Positions 19,675-27,806 of a DNA stretch of 64,000 bases are shown here, one piece after another. How positions within the stretch are numbered: position 1 is the stretch's first letter; each line of letters starts with the position of its first letter. The DNA is from Chelativorans sp. (lineage in GTDB: Bacteria > Pseudomonadota > Alphaproteobacteria > Rhizobiales > Rhizobiaceae): contig NZ_JAPSLH010000007.1 in NCBI RefSeq assembly GCF_031180965.1, forward strand, positions 121,826-185,825, in the 5' to 3' direction. The notes below the pieces were generated by a model. That model did no database searches. It was not told where the DNA came from and was given only the letters and a program-made list of their open reading frames with translations. The translations under genes were made by a program, and so were the position numbers.

Positions 19675-20598
19675 GTGTCAGCCGCGGATTTCAGGCATAT
19701 TGCTTTGGGCAGGGGACCGCGCCACTGCGAGCGTATATTTCGTTCCGCCGTGTCGGCCTTCTGCGCGTTGCCGCGGCCGACGCGCGACGAGGCGGCCCAG
19801 CTTGACGATCTTGCACTGGGGCTTTTAGACGTCATCCCCGCAGAAACGCGCCGCTTTGCTGCCGCGGCCCTTTGCGAGTGCGACGCGGCGCCGCGCGGTC
19901 TCGTCCGCCGGCTGGCCGAGGAGTCGGTCGAGATCGGCGCTCCTCTCCTCGTCCGCTCGCGCGCGCTGAGCGACGTCGATCTCATCGCGCTGATCGCCCG
20001 GCAGGGCGTTCCGCATGCCCGCGCCATCGCCCGGCGTGACGAGCTCAATCCCGTGGTCGCAGCGCTCATCCGCGCCCTGCTCGCCCGCGCGGAAACCGAC
20101 CCGCCCCCTGCAGCCGCGGCCACCCCGCCCGAAGAGGCCGGCAACGCCTTGGAAGCGGTGCGCGGTCAGCTCCGCATCCTCATGCAGGACGGCGCGGGCG
20201 AGGAGGAAGAAGGCTCTGCCCCGCTCTCCTCGACCCCGGCGGACCCGTACCCCGCCATCCGCGAAGCGGCGCTTTCCGGCGAGACGCGCCGGTTTGCCGA
20301 GGCCCTTGCCGCCGCGCTCGGCCTCACGGTCGCCCGCGCCCGCAGCCTCATCGACGGCGTCACCTATTCAGACCTGCTTTTTGCCTTGAGGGCACTCGAG
20401 CTTTCGCCGGAACAGGCTTTCGTCCTCGCCGCGGCGGCTTACCCGGCGCAGGTGACAAATCCGGCGGCGATCCGGCTGTTTCACGTCCGCTACGAAGCCC
20501 TCCCGGCGGCAGCGGCCCTGGAGAAGGTTCAGGCTTGGCGGCAGCAGGACCGGAGCGACCGGGCCACGGCCGCTCAGTCGCTGACAAGGGTCAAATAG
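19675..20598 (+). CDS. DUF2336 domain-containing protein
   Basis: This 307-residue, mostly helical protein has a DUF2336 pattern (DVDLIALIARQGVPHARAIARR, RALELSPEQAFVLAAAAYP). An acidic, proline-rich linker near residues 140-190 separates two helical halves. It begins at a GTG. DUF2336 proteins are common in alphaproteobacteria, some resembling HEAT-repeat scaffolds, without established function. Its 3' end overlaps the convergent DUF1491 gene by about 25 nt. Confidence 0.85.
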   Translation: MSAADFRHIALGRGPRHCERIFRSAVSAFCALPRPTRDEAAQLDDLALGLLDVIPAETRRFAAAALCECDAAPRGLVRRLAEESVEIGAPLLVRSRALSDVDLIALIARQGVPHARAIARRDELNPVVAALIRALLARAETDPPPAAAATPPEEAGNALEAVRGQLRILMQDGAGEEEEGSAPLSSTPADPYPAIREAALSGETRRFAEALAAALGLTVARARSLIDGVTYSDLLFALRALELSPEQAFVLAAAAYPAQVTNPAAIRLFHVRYEALPAAAALEKVQAWRQQDRSDRATAAQSLTRVK

Positions 20599-20918
20599 CC
20601 GGAAAGCTCCGCCGCCGTCTCGACCTCGACCACCCAGACGTCTGGATCGAAGCGCAGTTCGCGGGCGAGGCGCTTTTCCACCTCTTCCTCCTCGCCGGTC
20701 ACCAGGACGGAGACGAACTGTCTCTCGCCCGGCCGGGCCGCGTCGTAGCTCGTCTGCGGCGCGGGGCTGTATAGCTCCAGTTCGCCGATGCGCGTGCGGT
20801 GCAGGATGAAGATGGCGCCTGCCTCCCGGGCGCCTTTGCGGCGGACCGCGGCAAAGCCTCCGTCGGAGAAGACACGCCTCACCAGCGCCGACACCCACAA
20901 TTCGCTGGTAACCCGCAT
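20574..20918 (-). CDS. DUF1491 family protein
   Basis: This 114-residue protein starts at MRVTSELWVSALVRRVFSDGGFAAV and continues with GAIFILHRTRIGELELYSPAPQ and a C-terminal FDPDVWVVEVE segment, the order seen in the alphaproteobacterial DUF1491 family. No catalytic motif is evident. It is 22 nt downstream of the peptidoglycan-binding gene on the same strand and likely belongs to the divJ transcription unit. Confidence 0.88.
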   Translation of the reverse strand: MRVTSELWVSALVRRVFSDGGFAAVRRKGAREAGAIFILHRTRIGELELYSPAPQTSYDAARPGERQFVSVLVTGEEEEVEKRLARELRFDPDVWVVEVETAAELSGYLTLVSD

Positions 20919-20940
20919 GCTTCCCTCTCACGAGGCGTCG

Positions 20941-21771
20941 TCAGTTGATGAGGCCGATCTCGCGCATCTTGGCGACCGAGGCCTCGTCCGGCTCGCCGGT
21001 CACGGGCAGGCCGAACAGCGACTGAAACTCGCGGAGCGCCTCGCGGGTTCGCGTGCCCATCACGCCGTCCGTTTCCACGGCGTCGTTGCCGAATGCCTTG
21101 AGGCCCGCCTGCACGCGGCGGACCAGCGCATCGCCCGCCTCGACGGAGGCGGTCTGCACCTCGCCTGTCGAGACCTGCGTTGCTTGGGGGCGGCTCTCGG
21201 AGGCCGTGGAGGCTTTCGCCTGCGTCGCGCTGCCGGCAAGACCCAGCTGCTGCAGCAGCGCCGCGTCGATATCGCCATTCGGCTCGAGGCCCACGATCCG
21301 CCGGTAAGTCGTGATGGCCGCGCTGGTCTGCGGGCCCGGCAGTCCGTCGATCGGACCGCGATAGAGGCTGAGATCGCTCAGCACCGACTGCACCGCCCGC
21401 ACCGTGGCATCGCCGCCGGCCTCGGGCACGGAGCCGGTGGACTCCGGTGCGGGTTCTGCGGAAGACTGCTCCTGCTCCGGAGCAGCTGCGCGCTCTTCGC
21501 GCGGAGCGGGCCGCGGGGTGGCCTCGGCGGGCAGCTCCGCGCGGGCAAGCCCCGACGCAAGCACGCGGGTGGACAGGAAAGCGCTTGGATGCACCTGCGG
21601 CTGGTAGAAGACCGCGTTGGCGGAAATGAATGCCAGAGAGACCAGAAAGGCCGTCGTGCCGCCCACCGCCACCGGGTTGCGGGCCACTCCCGCGCCCGCG
21701 CTCGAGATTGCGCTGCGCAGCCAGCCTCCGCGACGCCCGCGCGGACTAGGCGGTTTTGCGTAGCGCGTCAT
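20941..21771 (-). CDS. Membrane-anchored peptidoglycan-binding protein
   Basis: This 276-residue protein starts at MTRYAKPPSPRGRRGG with a basic cytoplasmic N-terminus. One transmembrane helix (VAVGGTTAFLVSLAFISANAVF), a proline/glutamate-rich linker and two PG_binding_1 modules follow (LSLYRGPIDGLPGPQTSAAITTY and VETDGVMGTRTREALREFQ). It probably tethers to cell wall from the inner membrane. The start lies inside the 3' end of the DivJ-like kinase gene (26-nt overlap), indicating co-expression. The first track start was dropped as non-homologous extension. Confidence 0.88.
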   Translation of the reverse strand: MTRYAKPPSPRGRRGGWLRSAISSAGAGVARNPVAVGGTTAFLVSLAFISANAVFYQPQVHPSAFLSTRVLASGLARAELPAEATPRPAPREERAAAPEQEQSSAEPAPESTGSVPEAGGDATVRAVQSVLSDLSLYRGPIDGLPGPQTSAAITTYRRIVGLEPNGDIDAALLQQLGLAGSATQAKASTASESRPQATQVSTGEVQTASVEAGDALVRRVQAGLKAFGNDAVETDGVMGTRTREALREFQSLFGLPVTGEPDEASVAKMREIGLIN

Positions 21772-23536
21772 CGTACCAGTCGCCATTCCAGTTCGCCCCG
21801 CTTTTTGCGGCCTCTGCCTCCCATTCCGCCCGCTCCTCCGCCGGCAGCACCGGCAATGAGACATGGACCCGCGTGCCGGCGCCCGGCGCGCTCTCGATGC
21901 TCAAGCCGCCGCCCTGCAGCCGCACCAGCCCCTTCACCAGGGCCAGCCCCAGGCCCGTTCCCTGATACTGGCGCGTATAGTCGTTACGCACCTGCATGAA
22001 AGGCTTCCCGACTCGCTTCAGATCCTCTTCGGAGATGCCGATCCCCGTATCGCTGACGGTGAATTCCAGGCGGTCGCCGCAGCGCCGCGCGCTGACCTTG
22101 ACCTCGCCGGCGGGCGTGAATTTAACCGCGTTGGACAGAAGGTTGATCAAGACCTGCTGCACCGCCCGGCGGTCGCAATGCACCGTCCCGACATCCTCCG
22201 CGATCTCCGTCGCAAGATGAACCGACTTGGCTTCCGCCTGCTGCGCCGTCATGGCCATGCACAGGCGCACCGCGTCTTCGAAGCGGAAGGCTTCGGTCTG
22301 CAGCGCATAGGCGCCCGACTGCAGCTTCGAAACGTCGAGGATCGCGTTGACGACCGAAAGCAGGTGGCCGCCCGCCTCGCGGATCAGCTCCACATATTCG
22401 CGCTGCTTCCCGTTGGCGAACCTGCCGAACATCTCGTTCGCCAGCACATCGGAAAAGCCGACGATCGCATTGAGCGGCGTCCTGAGTTCGTGGCTGACGG
22501 AGGCGAGCAATTGGTCGCGCGCCAGCACCGCCATTTCTGCCGTGCGCCGCGCCGAGGCGAGCGCCTCTTCCAGCGCCGCGGTGGCGGCATCGTCGCGCAG
22601 CATGACCAGGAAGCCGCCCTCCCCGGCCTTGCCGAGGAATTCGCATATGAAGCTGCGATAGGCGGCGTGGCTCGGGATTCCCGGCTCGGCGGGAACGCGG
22701 ACGCGGACACGCATCGTCCGCGCTTCCGCTCCTTCCCGGAGATCGCTCAGCGCCGACAGCCAGGCGACCCGGTCGGCAACATGGATCCGGTCGAAGAAAC
22801 CTGACCCCAGAAGCATTTCCGGCGCGACGCCGAGCAGCGGCTCGGCCCTTCCGGACACGGAGGTCACTTCCCCCGTCTCCTGCAGCCGAAGGAGAGCGGC
22901 GCCGATGATGTCCTCCAGCGCCGGCGCGGGTTCCTCCGCCGCCTCCCGGCGCTCGGTCCCGAGAACCAGCGGCAGGCGCGCAAGAATGGTCAAGGCATAG
23001 GCCAGCGGCACCATCCATTGCCAGGCGGAGGCTGCGGATATGCCGATGGAGAAGAAGGCAGGCAAGGCTGCGCCGATCGCCAGCGCCGCCGCCGCGGCGG
23101 CTATGCCGAAGCCGATCGCCCGCCGCGAACGGCCCACCCATGCCGATTCCAGCGCCAGCGCCGCGCTCATGGCCGCAAGCGGCGAGGCAAGCCCGCCGCC
23201 GGCGGCAAGAAGGAGACCAAGGCAGATTGCGCCAAAGGAAAGGGCGAGCGGCTCGACCATCCGCCGCTTGGCCGTCGTGATCAGCGCAAAGGGGGCGAGC
23301 AGGCCGATGCCGAACACTAGGGCGATGGAGGCAAGCGCGTCCGCCGCGCCGACCCGCCGAACGGCGACCTCGGCCGTAGCCAACGCCGCCAGGACCGCGC
23401 CGGCGAGCAGAACCTCGACCAGCCGCAGCTGCCGCGCCCGTTCCTCGCCCCCCGTCACGGACGGGTGGAGAAGGCGCGCGCAGGCGGCTTTCAGCCCCTG
23501 GGGCAAATGGACGGGAAGGGAGGCTTTCGTGCTCAA
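21746..23536 (-). CDS. divJ: DivJ-like membrane sensor histidine kinase
   Basis: This 596-residue kinase has an N-terminal region with about six or seven hydrophobic helices, a PAS-like domain (about 225-330), HisKA with H-box [20 protein letters not shown] (His near 349) and HATPase_c with LINLLSNAVKF, DTGIGISEED and GTGLGLALV. The H-box places it in the PleC/DivJ/PdhS group that phosphorylates DivK and controls the CtrA cell-cycle network. The multi-helix N-terminus plus one PAS matches DivJ rather than PleC. The symbol is inferred from architecture. It is co-oriented with a peptidoglycan-binding protein and DUF1491. Confidence 0.85.
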   Translation of the reverse strand: MSTKASLPVHLPQGLKAACARLLHPSVTGGEERARQLRLVEVLLAGAVLAALATAEVAVRRVGAADALASIALVFGIGLLAPFALITTAKRRMVEPLALSFGAICLGLLLAAGGGLASPLAAMSAALALESAWVGRSRRAIGFGIAAAAAALAIGAALPAFFSIGISAASAWQWMVPLAYALTILARLPLVLGTERREAAEEPAPALEDIIGAALLRLQETGEVTSVSGRAEPLLGVAPEMLLGSGFFDRIHVADRVAWLSALSDLREGAEARTMRVRVRVPAEPGIPSHAAYRSFICEFLGKAGEGGFLVMLRDDAATAALEEALASARRTAEMAVLARDQLLASVSHELRTPLNAIVGFSDVLANEMFGRFANGKQREYVELIREAGGHLLSVVNAILDVSKLQSGAYALQTEAFRFEDAVRLCMAMTAQQAEAKSVHLATEIAEDVGTVHCDRRAVQQVLINLLSNAVKFTPAGEVKVSARRCGDRLEFTVSDTGIGISEEDLKRVGKPFMQVRNDYTRQYQGTGLGLALVKGLVRLQGGGLSIESAPGAGTRVHVSLPVLPAEERAEWEAEAAKSGANWNGDWYDDALRKTA

Positions 23537-23974
23537 TTCGACGCGCTCTGTCTGTCCGCTTCACCGGGCTCTTCTTCTCGCTCCGACCCTCGCACTCACC
23601 CTTTAAGGAAAGGATAAATGGCCCGCATTGGAGGCCGTGCCGAAAGGCCAAAACGCAGCGGAGCTGCAAGTTCTGCCCGGTTGAATGCTGCCATGGTTAA
23701 CAAAGGGTCGCCCGGAACCGCGCCTTCGAAGGCAGCGCAACAGCAGGGCTGAAAACGGCCGAAAAGCGGAATTCAGAGCCTCTCGAACAGCTTAGCTGGT
23801 TAGCGAGGGGTAACGAACCCGCTGGGAATCGAGGAGAACTCGATGAAAATGCTGTTTTCCGGCTTTCTTTACGGATTCGTGGCGAATTTTACGCAATTGA
23901 TGGAGCGCTCGGGCGCGCGGAGCTTGCCCCCTGAGGCACCTGCGCGCCGCAACGGAATCGGTGGGAAGAAAGAC
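23537..23974. other. Intergenic region between divergent divJ-like and DUF5330 genes
   Basis: About 440 nt upstream of both divergent genes. No independent gene is supported. Near its right end an ATG at 23843 has a very good ribosome-binding site (GAGGAG, 6 nt upstream) and is in frame with the DUF5330 gene, so translation may start there. GANTC (CcrM) sites occur, for example near 23825 and 23875, as expected around cell-cycle genes but not diagnostic. Confidence 0.4.
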
Positions 23975-24337
23975 ATGGGACTTCTTGTCCGCTCAGCAGC
24001 GGGGCTTTCCCTTCTGTTCCTGATACTGCCGATCGACGTCGGGGAAACGGCCGGCGAGCAGCAACAGCAGGTGGGCCCGATCCAGGCCCTCTTCGCCGCG
24101 CGTGATGCGGTGCTTGATCTCGCGGGCATTTGCGAGCGCCAGCCGGATGTCTGCGCCACGGCGAGGGCTGCGCTGGCCACCATTGTCGCAAGGGCGACGG
24201 AGGCGGTGCGGCTTGCCCAGTCCGTCGGCGACAGCGGCCAGCCGCCCGAAGCGGCAGTTCTACCTGACGCGGCACTGCCCGAGACGGCGCCCGCAATCCC
24301 CATCCCGGCGCAGCGCGAGGCTTCGCCGGCCGGCTAG
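23975..24337 (+). CDS. DUF5330 small membrane/exported protein
   Basis: This is a ~120-residue protein starting at MGLLVRSAAGLSLLFLILPIDVGE, one hydrophobic segment. A helical motif follows (QALFAARDAVLDLAGICERQPDVCATARAAL) with the two-Cys ERQPDVC pattern seen in rhizobial DUF5330 proteins. The start was chosen by family resemblance; the in-frame ATG at 23843 has a better Shine-Dalgarno sequence and would add 44 residues (MKMLFSGFLYGFVANF...). Function is unknown. Confidence 0.75.
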   Translation: MGLLVRSAAGLSLLFLILPIDVGETAGEQQQQVGPIQALFAARDAVLDLAGICERQPDVCATARAALATIVARATEAVRLAQSVGDSGQPPEAAVLPDAALPETAPAIPIPAQREASPAG

Positions 24338-24394
24338 CTGCCACGTGCCGGATTTTTCCGTGACGCCCCGGCGGTGAGGCACTATATGCGGGCC

Positions 24395-24820
24395 ATGGGC
24401 ACCAGCATCGAGACGATCCGCGACGACTTCGCCTTCCTGGACGACTGGGAGGAGCGCTACCGCTATATCATCGAGCTCGGAAACGACGTGCCGGCCTACC
24501 CCGAGGCCGCTCGCAACGAGGCCCACAAGGTGCGGGGCTGCGTGAGCCAGGTGTGGCTCTACACGGAGATCGGCGAGGGACCGGACCCGGTCATCACCTT
24601 CCGCGGCGATTCAGATGCGCATATCGTGCGCGGCCTGGTCGCGATCATGCTGGCGCTGTTCAGCGGCAGGCGCGCGAGCGAGATCCTCGCCACCGATGCC
24701 GAGGAGACGATGCGCACCCTCGGCCTTGACGAGCACCTTACGCCGCAGCGGGCGAACGGGCTGCGCGCCATGGTCCGCCGCATGAAGGAGGAGGCCAGCG
24801 CCGCCATGACGGCGGCGTAG
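24395..24820 (+). CDS. sufE: SufE-family cysteine desulfurase-associated protein
   Basis: This 141-residue protein matches SufE: an N-terminal IETIRDDFAFLDDWEERYRYIIELG, the sulfur-accepting Cys in KVRGCVSQVWL (near residue 52) and VRGLVAIMLALFSG. SufE takes persulfide sulfur from SufS and passes it to the SufBCD scaffold during Fe-S cluster assembly. The start at MGTSIETI was chosen by family resemblance; GTG at 24374 and ATG at 24386 are alternatives. No suf operon is nearby, so it is a stand-alone copy. Confidence 0.93.
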   Translation: MGTSIETIRDDFAFLDDWEERYRYIIELGNDVPAYPEAARNEAHKVRGCVSQVWLYTEIGEGPDPVITFRGDSDAHIVRGLVAIMLALFSGRRASEILATDAEETMRTLGLDEHLTPQRANGLRAMVRRMKEEASAAMTAA

Positions 24821-24829
24821 GCTTCCGGT

Positions 24830-25645
24830 TCAGCGCAGGTTCGGCCGGTATCCCTCGGCCCCCCAATGGAGGATCGCGCGGCGGCGCGGCCGATGCGGCT
24901 CGTAGTGGCGGTTGAGCGCGGCAAGCGCCGTCTTCAGGACCACCTTGGCCGAACGCACCGGCCAGCCGCGCTCCATCTCCACGCGCTCCAGCCCCTTCAG
25001 GAAGCAGCACACATCGACCAGCACCCCGGCAAGCTCGGGACCCACGGCGGAAAGCGCGTTGTCTACCCGCTGGCGCGCGGCGAGCGCCGCGTCGGTCAGG
25101 TCGGCAATCCCGTTCTCGCGGCCGTCGCGCCGCCCGCTCGCCACCGCTTCGCTCCAGTTGGCCCCAAGGCGCGGCATGATCTGCCCGCGCGTATAGTCGG
25201 CGCGAAGCCGCTCGCCGGCGCGGAATTCGCCGTCCTCCAGGAACGACTTTCCGTCCCGCATGCGCAGGCGCGCAAGCTGCGCCAGCGGCGATTCGGACAG
25301 GTTGGCGCGCACGGTCCGCTCGGCGCCGTCAGCAAGGATCCGGCGGGTGCCGATCTCGATCTGCTGCGCCAGGAAAGGCTCGTCCGGAGCCTGCTCGCGC
25401 CTGGCCGAAGCCCTCCCCTCCGGCGAAAGGGTCAGCCGCCCCTCCGCTTCCTCAACGACGCCGCTGCGCGCCAGTGCCGCGAGCGTCGCCACGGCGGCCG
25501 AGATCATCCCGCGCTCGCCGCCGTCAAGGAGCATGGTGCCCTCCTTGGCCGAAGGCCGCGGCAGGGCTGCGCCGCCGGCGAGGAACCGCACCACGCGCAG
25601 CTTCTCTCTCTCGGCGCGCTTCGCATCCATTGAGGACCGCTTCAT
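24830..25645 (-). CDS. DUF6456 domain-containing protein
   Basis: This 271-residue protein has an N-terminal winged-helix-like part (ISAAVATLAALARSGVVEEAEGRLTLSPEG) and a C-terminal domain (FRAGERLRADYTRGQIMPRLGANWSE, VDVCCFLKGLERVEMERGWP, RSAKVVLKTALAALNRHY) that fits DUF6456. Its start overlaps the stop of the DnaA-like HTH gene in an ATGA, so the two are co-translated. The combination of nucleic-acid-binding folds suggests a regulatory or replication-related pair, but no function is established. Confidence 0.85.
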   Translation of the reverse strand: MKRSSMDAKRAEREKLRVVRFLAGGAALPRPSAKEGTMLLDGGERGMISAAVATLAALARSGVVEEAEGRLTLSPEGRASARREQAPDEPFLAQQIEIGTRRILADGAERTVRANLSESPLAQLARLRMRDGKSFLEDGEFRAGERLRADYTRGQIMPRLGANWSEAVASGRRDGRENGIADLTDAALAARQRVDNALSAVGPELAGVLVDVCCFLKGLERVEMERGWPVRSAKVVLKTALAALNRHYEPHRPRRRAILHWGAEGYRPNLR

Positions 25646-26070
25646 CGCAGGACCTCCATGTGCCGGAATGCCGCCGCCGTCACCTGCTCCGTCATATGGA
25701 TGATGCGGTCGAAGTCCTCATCGTCGCGCAAGTCCTCGATCGTGTGGCAGGCATGCAGCACGGTCGTGCGGTCCCGGCCAAAGCCGCGGCCAATATCGTT
25801 CATCGACAGGCGCAGCACCACATGGGCCACATACATGCCCATCTGCCTCACCCGCGCGACCTCGGTCGAGGATCGGCCTGGCCGCCTCAGCTCCTTTCCG
25901 CTGACATTGAAGACCGCGGCGACGATATCCATCACGCATTCGCAGATATCGATCACCCGCTCATCGCTGACGGGGCTGAGCTTGCGCGGGAACGGACTCT
26001 GGGTTCCGAGAAACCCGATCGGCTCCTTATCTGACTGGATTTTTCTTGCGGTGGCTTGCACGGAACACAT
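25642..26070 (-). CDS. Helix-turn-helix protein with DnaA C-terminal-like domain
   Basis: This protein is about 142 residues from the MCSVQATARKIQSDKEPIGFLG start. The C-terminal half resembles DnaA domain IV (IVAAVFNVSGKELRRPGRSS, EVARVRQMGMYVAHVVLRLS, DIGRGFGRDRTTVLHACHTIEDL), with the DNA-contact signature FGRDRTTVLHAC. It lacks the AAA+ ATPase, so it is not DnaA itself but a small DNA-binding paralogue found in rhizobia. A longer ORF starting at 26160 is possible. It is coupled to the DUF6456 gene. Confidence 0.85.
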   Translation of the reverse strand: MCSVQATARKIQSDKEPIGFLGTQSPFPRKLSPVSDERVIDICECVMDIVAAVFNVSGKELRRPGRSSTEVARVRQMGMYVAHVVLRLSMNDIGRGFGRDRTTVLHACHTIEDLRDDEDFDRIIHMTEQVTAAAFRHMEVLR

Positions 26071-26270
26071 CCCATGTTCGAGAGGAATATATTCCTTATA
26101 TCCAGCCTCGCATGGGGTGTGAACAAAAAGAGAACGAATATTTTTCGACGGTGAGGTCAAGCCACTGATTCAGCGGCTTCTTTTTTCTTTGGCCCCGGAT
26201 TTTTGCCCCGAATCTATCCCCACCCCCCGACGCGCGGCGACACTCGCCCTGTCAAAAACAGGAGCCCGTT

Positions 26271-26612
26271 ATGGAGATGTCGCTGCAGCTGGAAGCCAGG
26301 CTTTTTCGCCGGGCGAAGGAGGAAGAGGTCGCGCAGGCGCGCCAATGCGCCGCGTTCTTCCTCATCTCGGGAATAGATTTGTCAGCCGCCCTCGAGACAA
26401 CGGGGACGGAACGGGCGGCGATCCTTGCCCGGCTTCGCCGGCTGATCGAGCGTGAGCGGCTCAAGGGTGCCCGGCGCCACTGGAGCTACGATCTTAACCG
26501 GCACATTGCCCTGAAACAGGCATATGATCGCCTGGACCCACTGGGCGACGAGAAGACAAGGCGCCCGAGGCCGCCGCGCATACGCCGGCGCAAAATGAAA
26601 GCGGCGCCTTGA
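26271..26612 (+). CDS. Conserved hypothetical basic protein
   Basis: This 113-residue, highly charged, helical protein has AGGAG six nucleotides before its ATG. It carries a motif ARRHWSYDLNRHIALKQAYDRL that I recall from short rhizobial hypothetical proteins, and an Arg/Pro-rich basic tail (RRPRPPRIRRRKMK). The middle (ISGIDLSAALETTGTERAAILARLRRLIERERLKG) could be HTH-like. It stands alone and ends in a hairpin shared with the convergent mucR gene. No function can be assigned. Confidence 0.75.
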   Translation: MEMSLQLEARLFRRAKEEEVAQARQCAAFFLISGIDLSAALETTGTERAAILARLRRLIERERLKGARRHWSYDLNRHIALKQAYDRLDPLGDEKTRRPRPPRIRRRKMKAAP

Positions 26613-26624
26613 GAGGCGCCGCTT
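26599..26624. terminator. Hairpin terminator between convergent genes
   Basis: A perfect 10-bp inverted repeat (AAGCGGCGCC, loop TTGAGA, GGCGCCGCTT) overlaps the stop codon of the upstream plus-strand gene and lies 20 nt beyond the mucR stop. The flanking T-tract is weak on both strands, slightly better on the minus strand (CTTTCATTTT). Confidence 0.6.
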
Positions 26625-26643
26625 GAAGCTCAGGTCGAAAACG

Positions 26644-27063
26644 TCACTTGGTCTTGCGCTTGCGCCCCAGCCCCATCTTCTTGGCCAATTGCGAGCGGGC
26701 CACGGCATAGGCCGGCGCCACCATGGGATAGTTCGGATCAAGGCCCCACTTCTCGCGGTATTGCTCCGGAGTAAGACCGTAGTGGGTCATCAGGTGGCGC
26801 TTCAACGACTTGAACTTTTTGCCGTCTTCCAGGCAGATGATGTATTCGTCATGCACCGAACGCTTCGGATTTACCGCCGGCTTCTGCTTTTCGGCAGGCG
26901 CCGGTTCGCTGTTGCGGGTCACACGGCCAAGGGCGGCATGCACGTCCGCGATAAGATTCGAAAGCTCCGCCACCGGAACGGGATTGTTGCTTACATAAGC
27001 AGCAACAACATCCGCAGTCAGTTCCATAAGCGTCTCGTCGCTTTTTGTATGTTGCTCATCCAT
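26644..27063 (-). CDS. mucR: MucR/Ros-family zinc-finger transcriptional regulator
   Basis: This ~139-residue protein has the MucR pattern: N-terminal [20 protein letters not shown] and the Ros/MucR zinc finger C-X2-D-X9-H-X3-H in [20 protein letters not shown], followed by [21 protein letters not shown]. MucR proteins bind AT-rich DNA as oligomers and repress or tune exopolysaccharide, motility and virulence genes, and their own promoter. Of the two nearby Met codons I chose the second (27063), which has AGGA eight bases upstream. The upstream region is AT-rich, consistent with autoregulation. Confidence 0.93.
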   Translation of the reverse strand: MDEQHTKSDETLMELTADVVAAYVSNNPVPVAELSNLIADVHAALGRVTRNSEPAPAEKQKPAVNPKRSVHDEYIICLEDGKKFKSLKRHLMTHYGLTPEQYREKWGLDPNYPMVAPAYAVARSQLAKKMGLGRKRKTK

Positions 27064-27176
27064 ATCCATTATCCTGCCCCAACCTAAATCCTGATCCACA
27101 CTCGCATCCTTTGTAGGCCACCGCAACTTAACACCATTCGTTCTGATCATATGGCGCGGACCTCCGTAGTTGCGGG

Positions 27177-27205
27177 GTTATTCACACTTCAATTCGCTCC
27201 GTCAA
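27177..27205 (-). promoter_or_regulatory. Candidate mucR promoter
   Basis: On the minus strand TTGACG is followed after 17 nt by AATAAC, a sigma-70-like arrangement about 115-140 nt before the mucR start. It lies in AT-rich DNA of the kind MucR/Ros binds. This is a pattern match only. Confidence 0.4.
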
Positions 27206-27273
27206 CTCACATTTTTTTTCACAGAGGCCGCCTGCTTAATATTGTTATACTTGCTTCCACTGGCGTTGAAGAG

Positions 27274-27331
27274 CGTGCTCCTGCGGCTTTCCGCCAAACC
27301 TATAAAAAATCATGTAGAGCACGGTTTTTTT
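27274..27331 (+). other. Terminator-like structured element, possible small RNA 3' end
   Basis: CGTGCTC and GAGCACG pair across a 36-nt interval that itself holds a GCGG-CTTT-CCGC hairpin. The second arm is followed by G and seven T. This looks like a plus-strand intrinsic terminator, yet no plus-strand gene lies upstream. It could end a small RNA or be fortuitous. Confidence 0.3.
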
Positions 27332-27446
27332 GCAGCTGACTAGCTTGGAAATGTCGTGAATCCACCCGTTCGGAAGGCACACAGCGGCGGAAACATCCTC
27401 CGATGGATATTTTTGCGGAGAATAGTTTGGCGGGGTGAAGAACTGA

Positions 27447-27806
27447 TCAAGTTTTTCCATCTGGCTGCTGATTCGCGATCTTCGCCATGTCGTCATGCAC
27501 CGATCCGCTCCAGAGCCGGTAGCCGGCGCCATAGGAAGCCTTGGCCAGAAGATGAGCGGAGATCGGCGCCGTCAGTAGAAAGAAGACAACGGCCGCCAGC
27601 GCGCGCGTCACCGTGGCGTGATCCTCGGCATAGATCGCGAGCGCGATCAGCATGAGGCCGGAGCCCAGAGTGCCTGCCTTGGAGGCCGCATGCATGCGCG
27701 TGTAGAAATCCGGCAGGCGCAGCAGGCCGATGGAAGCGACCAGCGCGAAGAGCGCTCCGATCAGGATCAGCGTGCCGACAAGCAGGTTCTGGATCAGCTC
27801 AATCAT
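27447..27806 (-). CDS. mnhG: Na+(K+)/H+ antiporter subunit G (MnhG/PhaG)
   Basis: This 119-residue subunit has three membrane helices ([26 protein letters not shown] and others) and the MrpG signature [25 protein letters not shown]. It is the last gene of the seven-gene Mrp operon; its start at MIELIQNLL overlaps the end of mnhF by 8 nt. The complex exchanges Na+ or K+ for protons across the inner membrane. Confidence 0.94.
   Translation of the reverse strand: MIELIQNLLVGTLILIGALFALVASIGLLRLPDFYTRMHAASKAGTLGSGLMLIALAIYAEDHATVTRALAAVVFFLLTAPISAHLLAKASYGAGYRLWSGSVHDDMAKIANQQPDGKT

Larger units (their letters stand above)
27064..27446. other. AT-richer intergenic region upstream of mucR and downstream of mnhG
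   Basis: About 380 nt with noticeably more A/T than its surroundings. It contains the candidate mucR promoter, T-tracts (attttttttc near 27211, a run of seven T at 27325), and a structured element at 27274-27331. The track ORF 27245..27532 on the minus strand overlaps the end of mnhG and shows no recognisable protein pattern, so I do not call a gene. Confidence 0.5.

Noticed and set aside
27245-27532. Minus-strand ORF of 95 residues between mnhG and mucR
   Set aside because: Overlaps the 3' end of mnhG in another frame, lacks a convincing ribosome-binding site and shows no familiar motif; kept only as part of the intergenic description.
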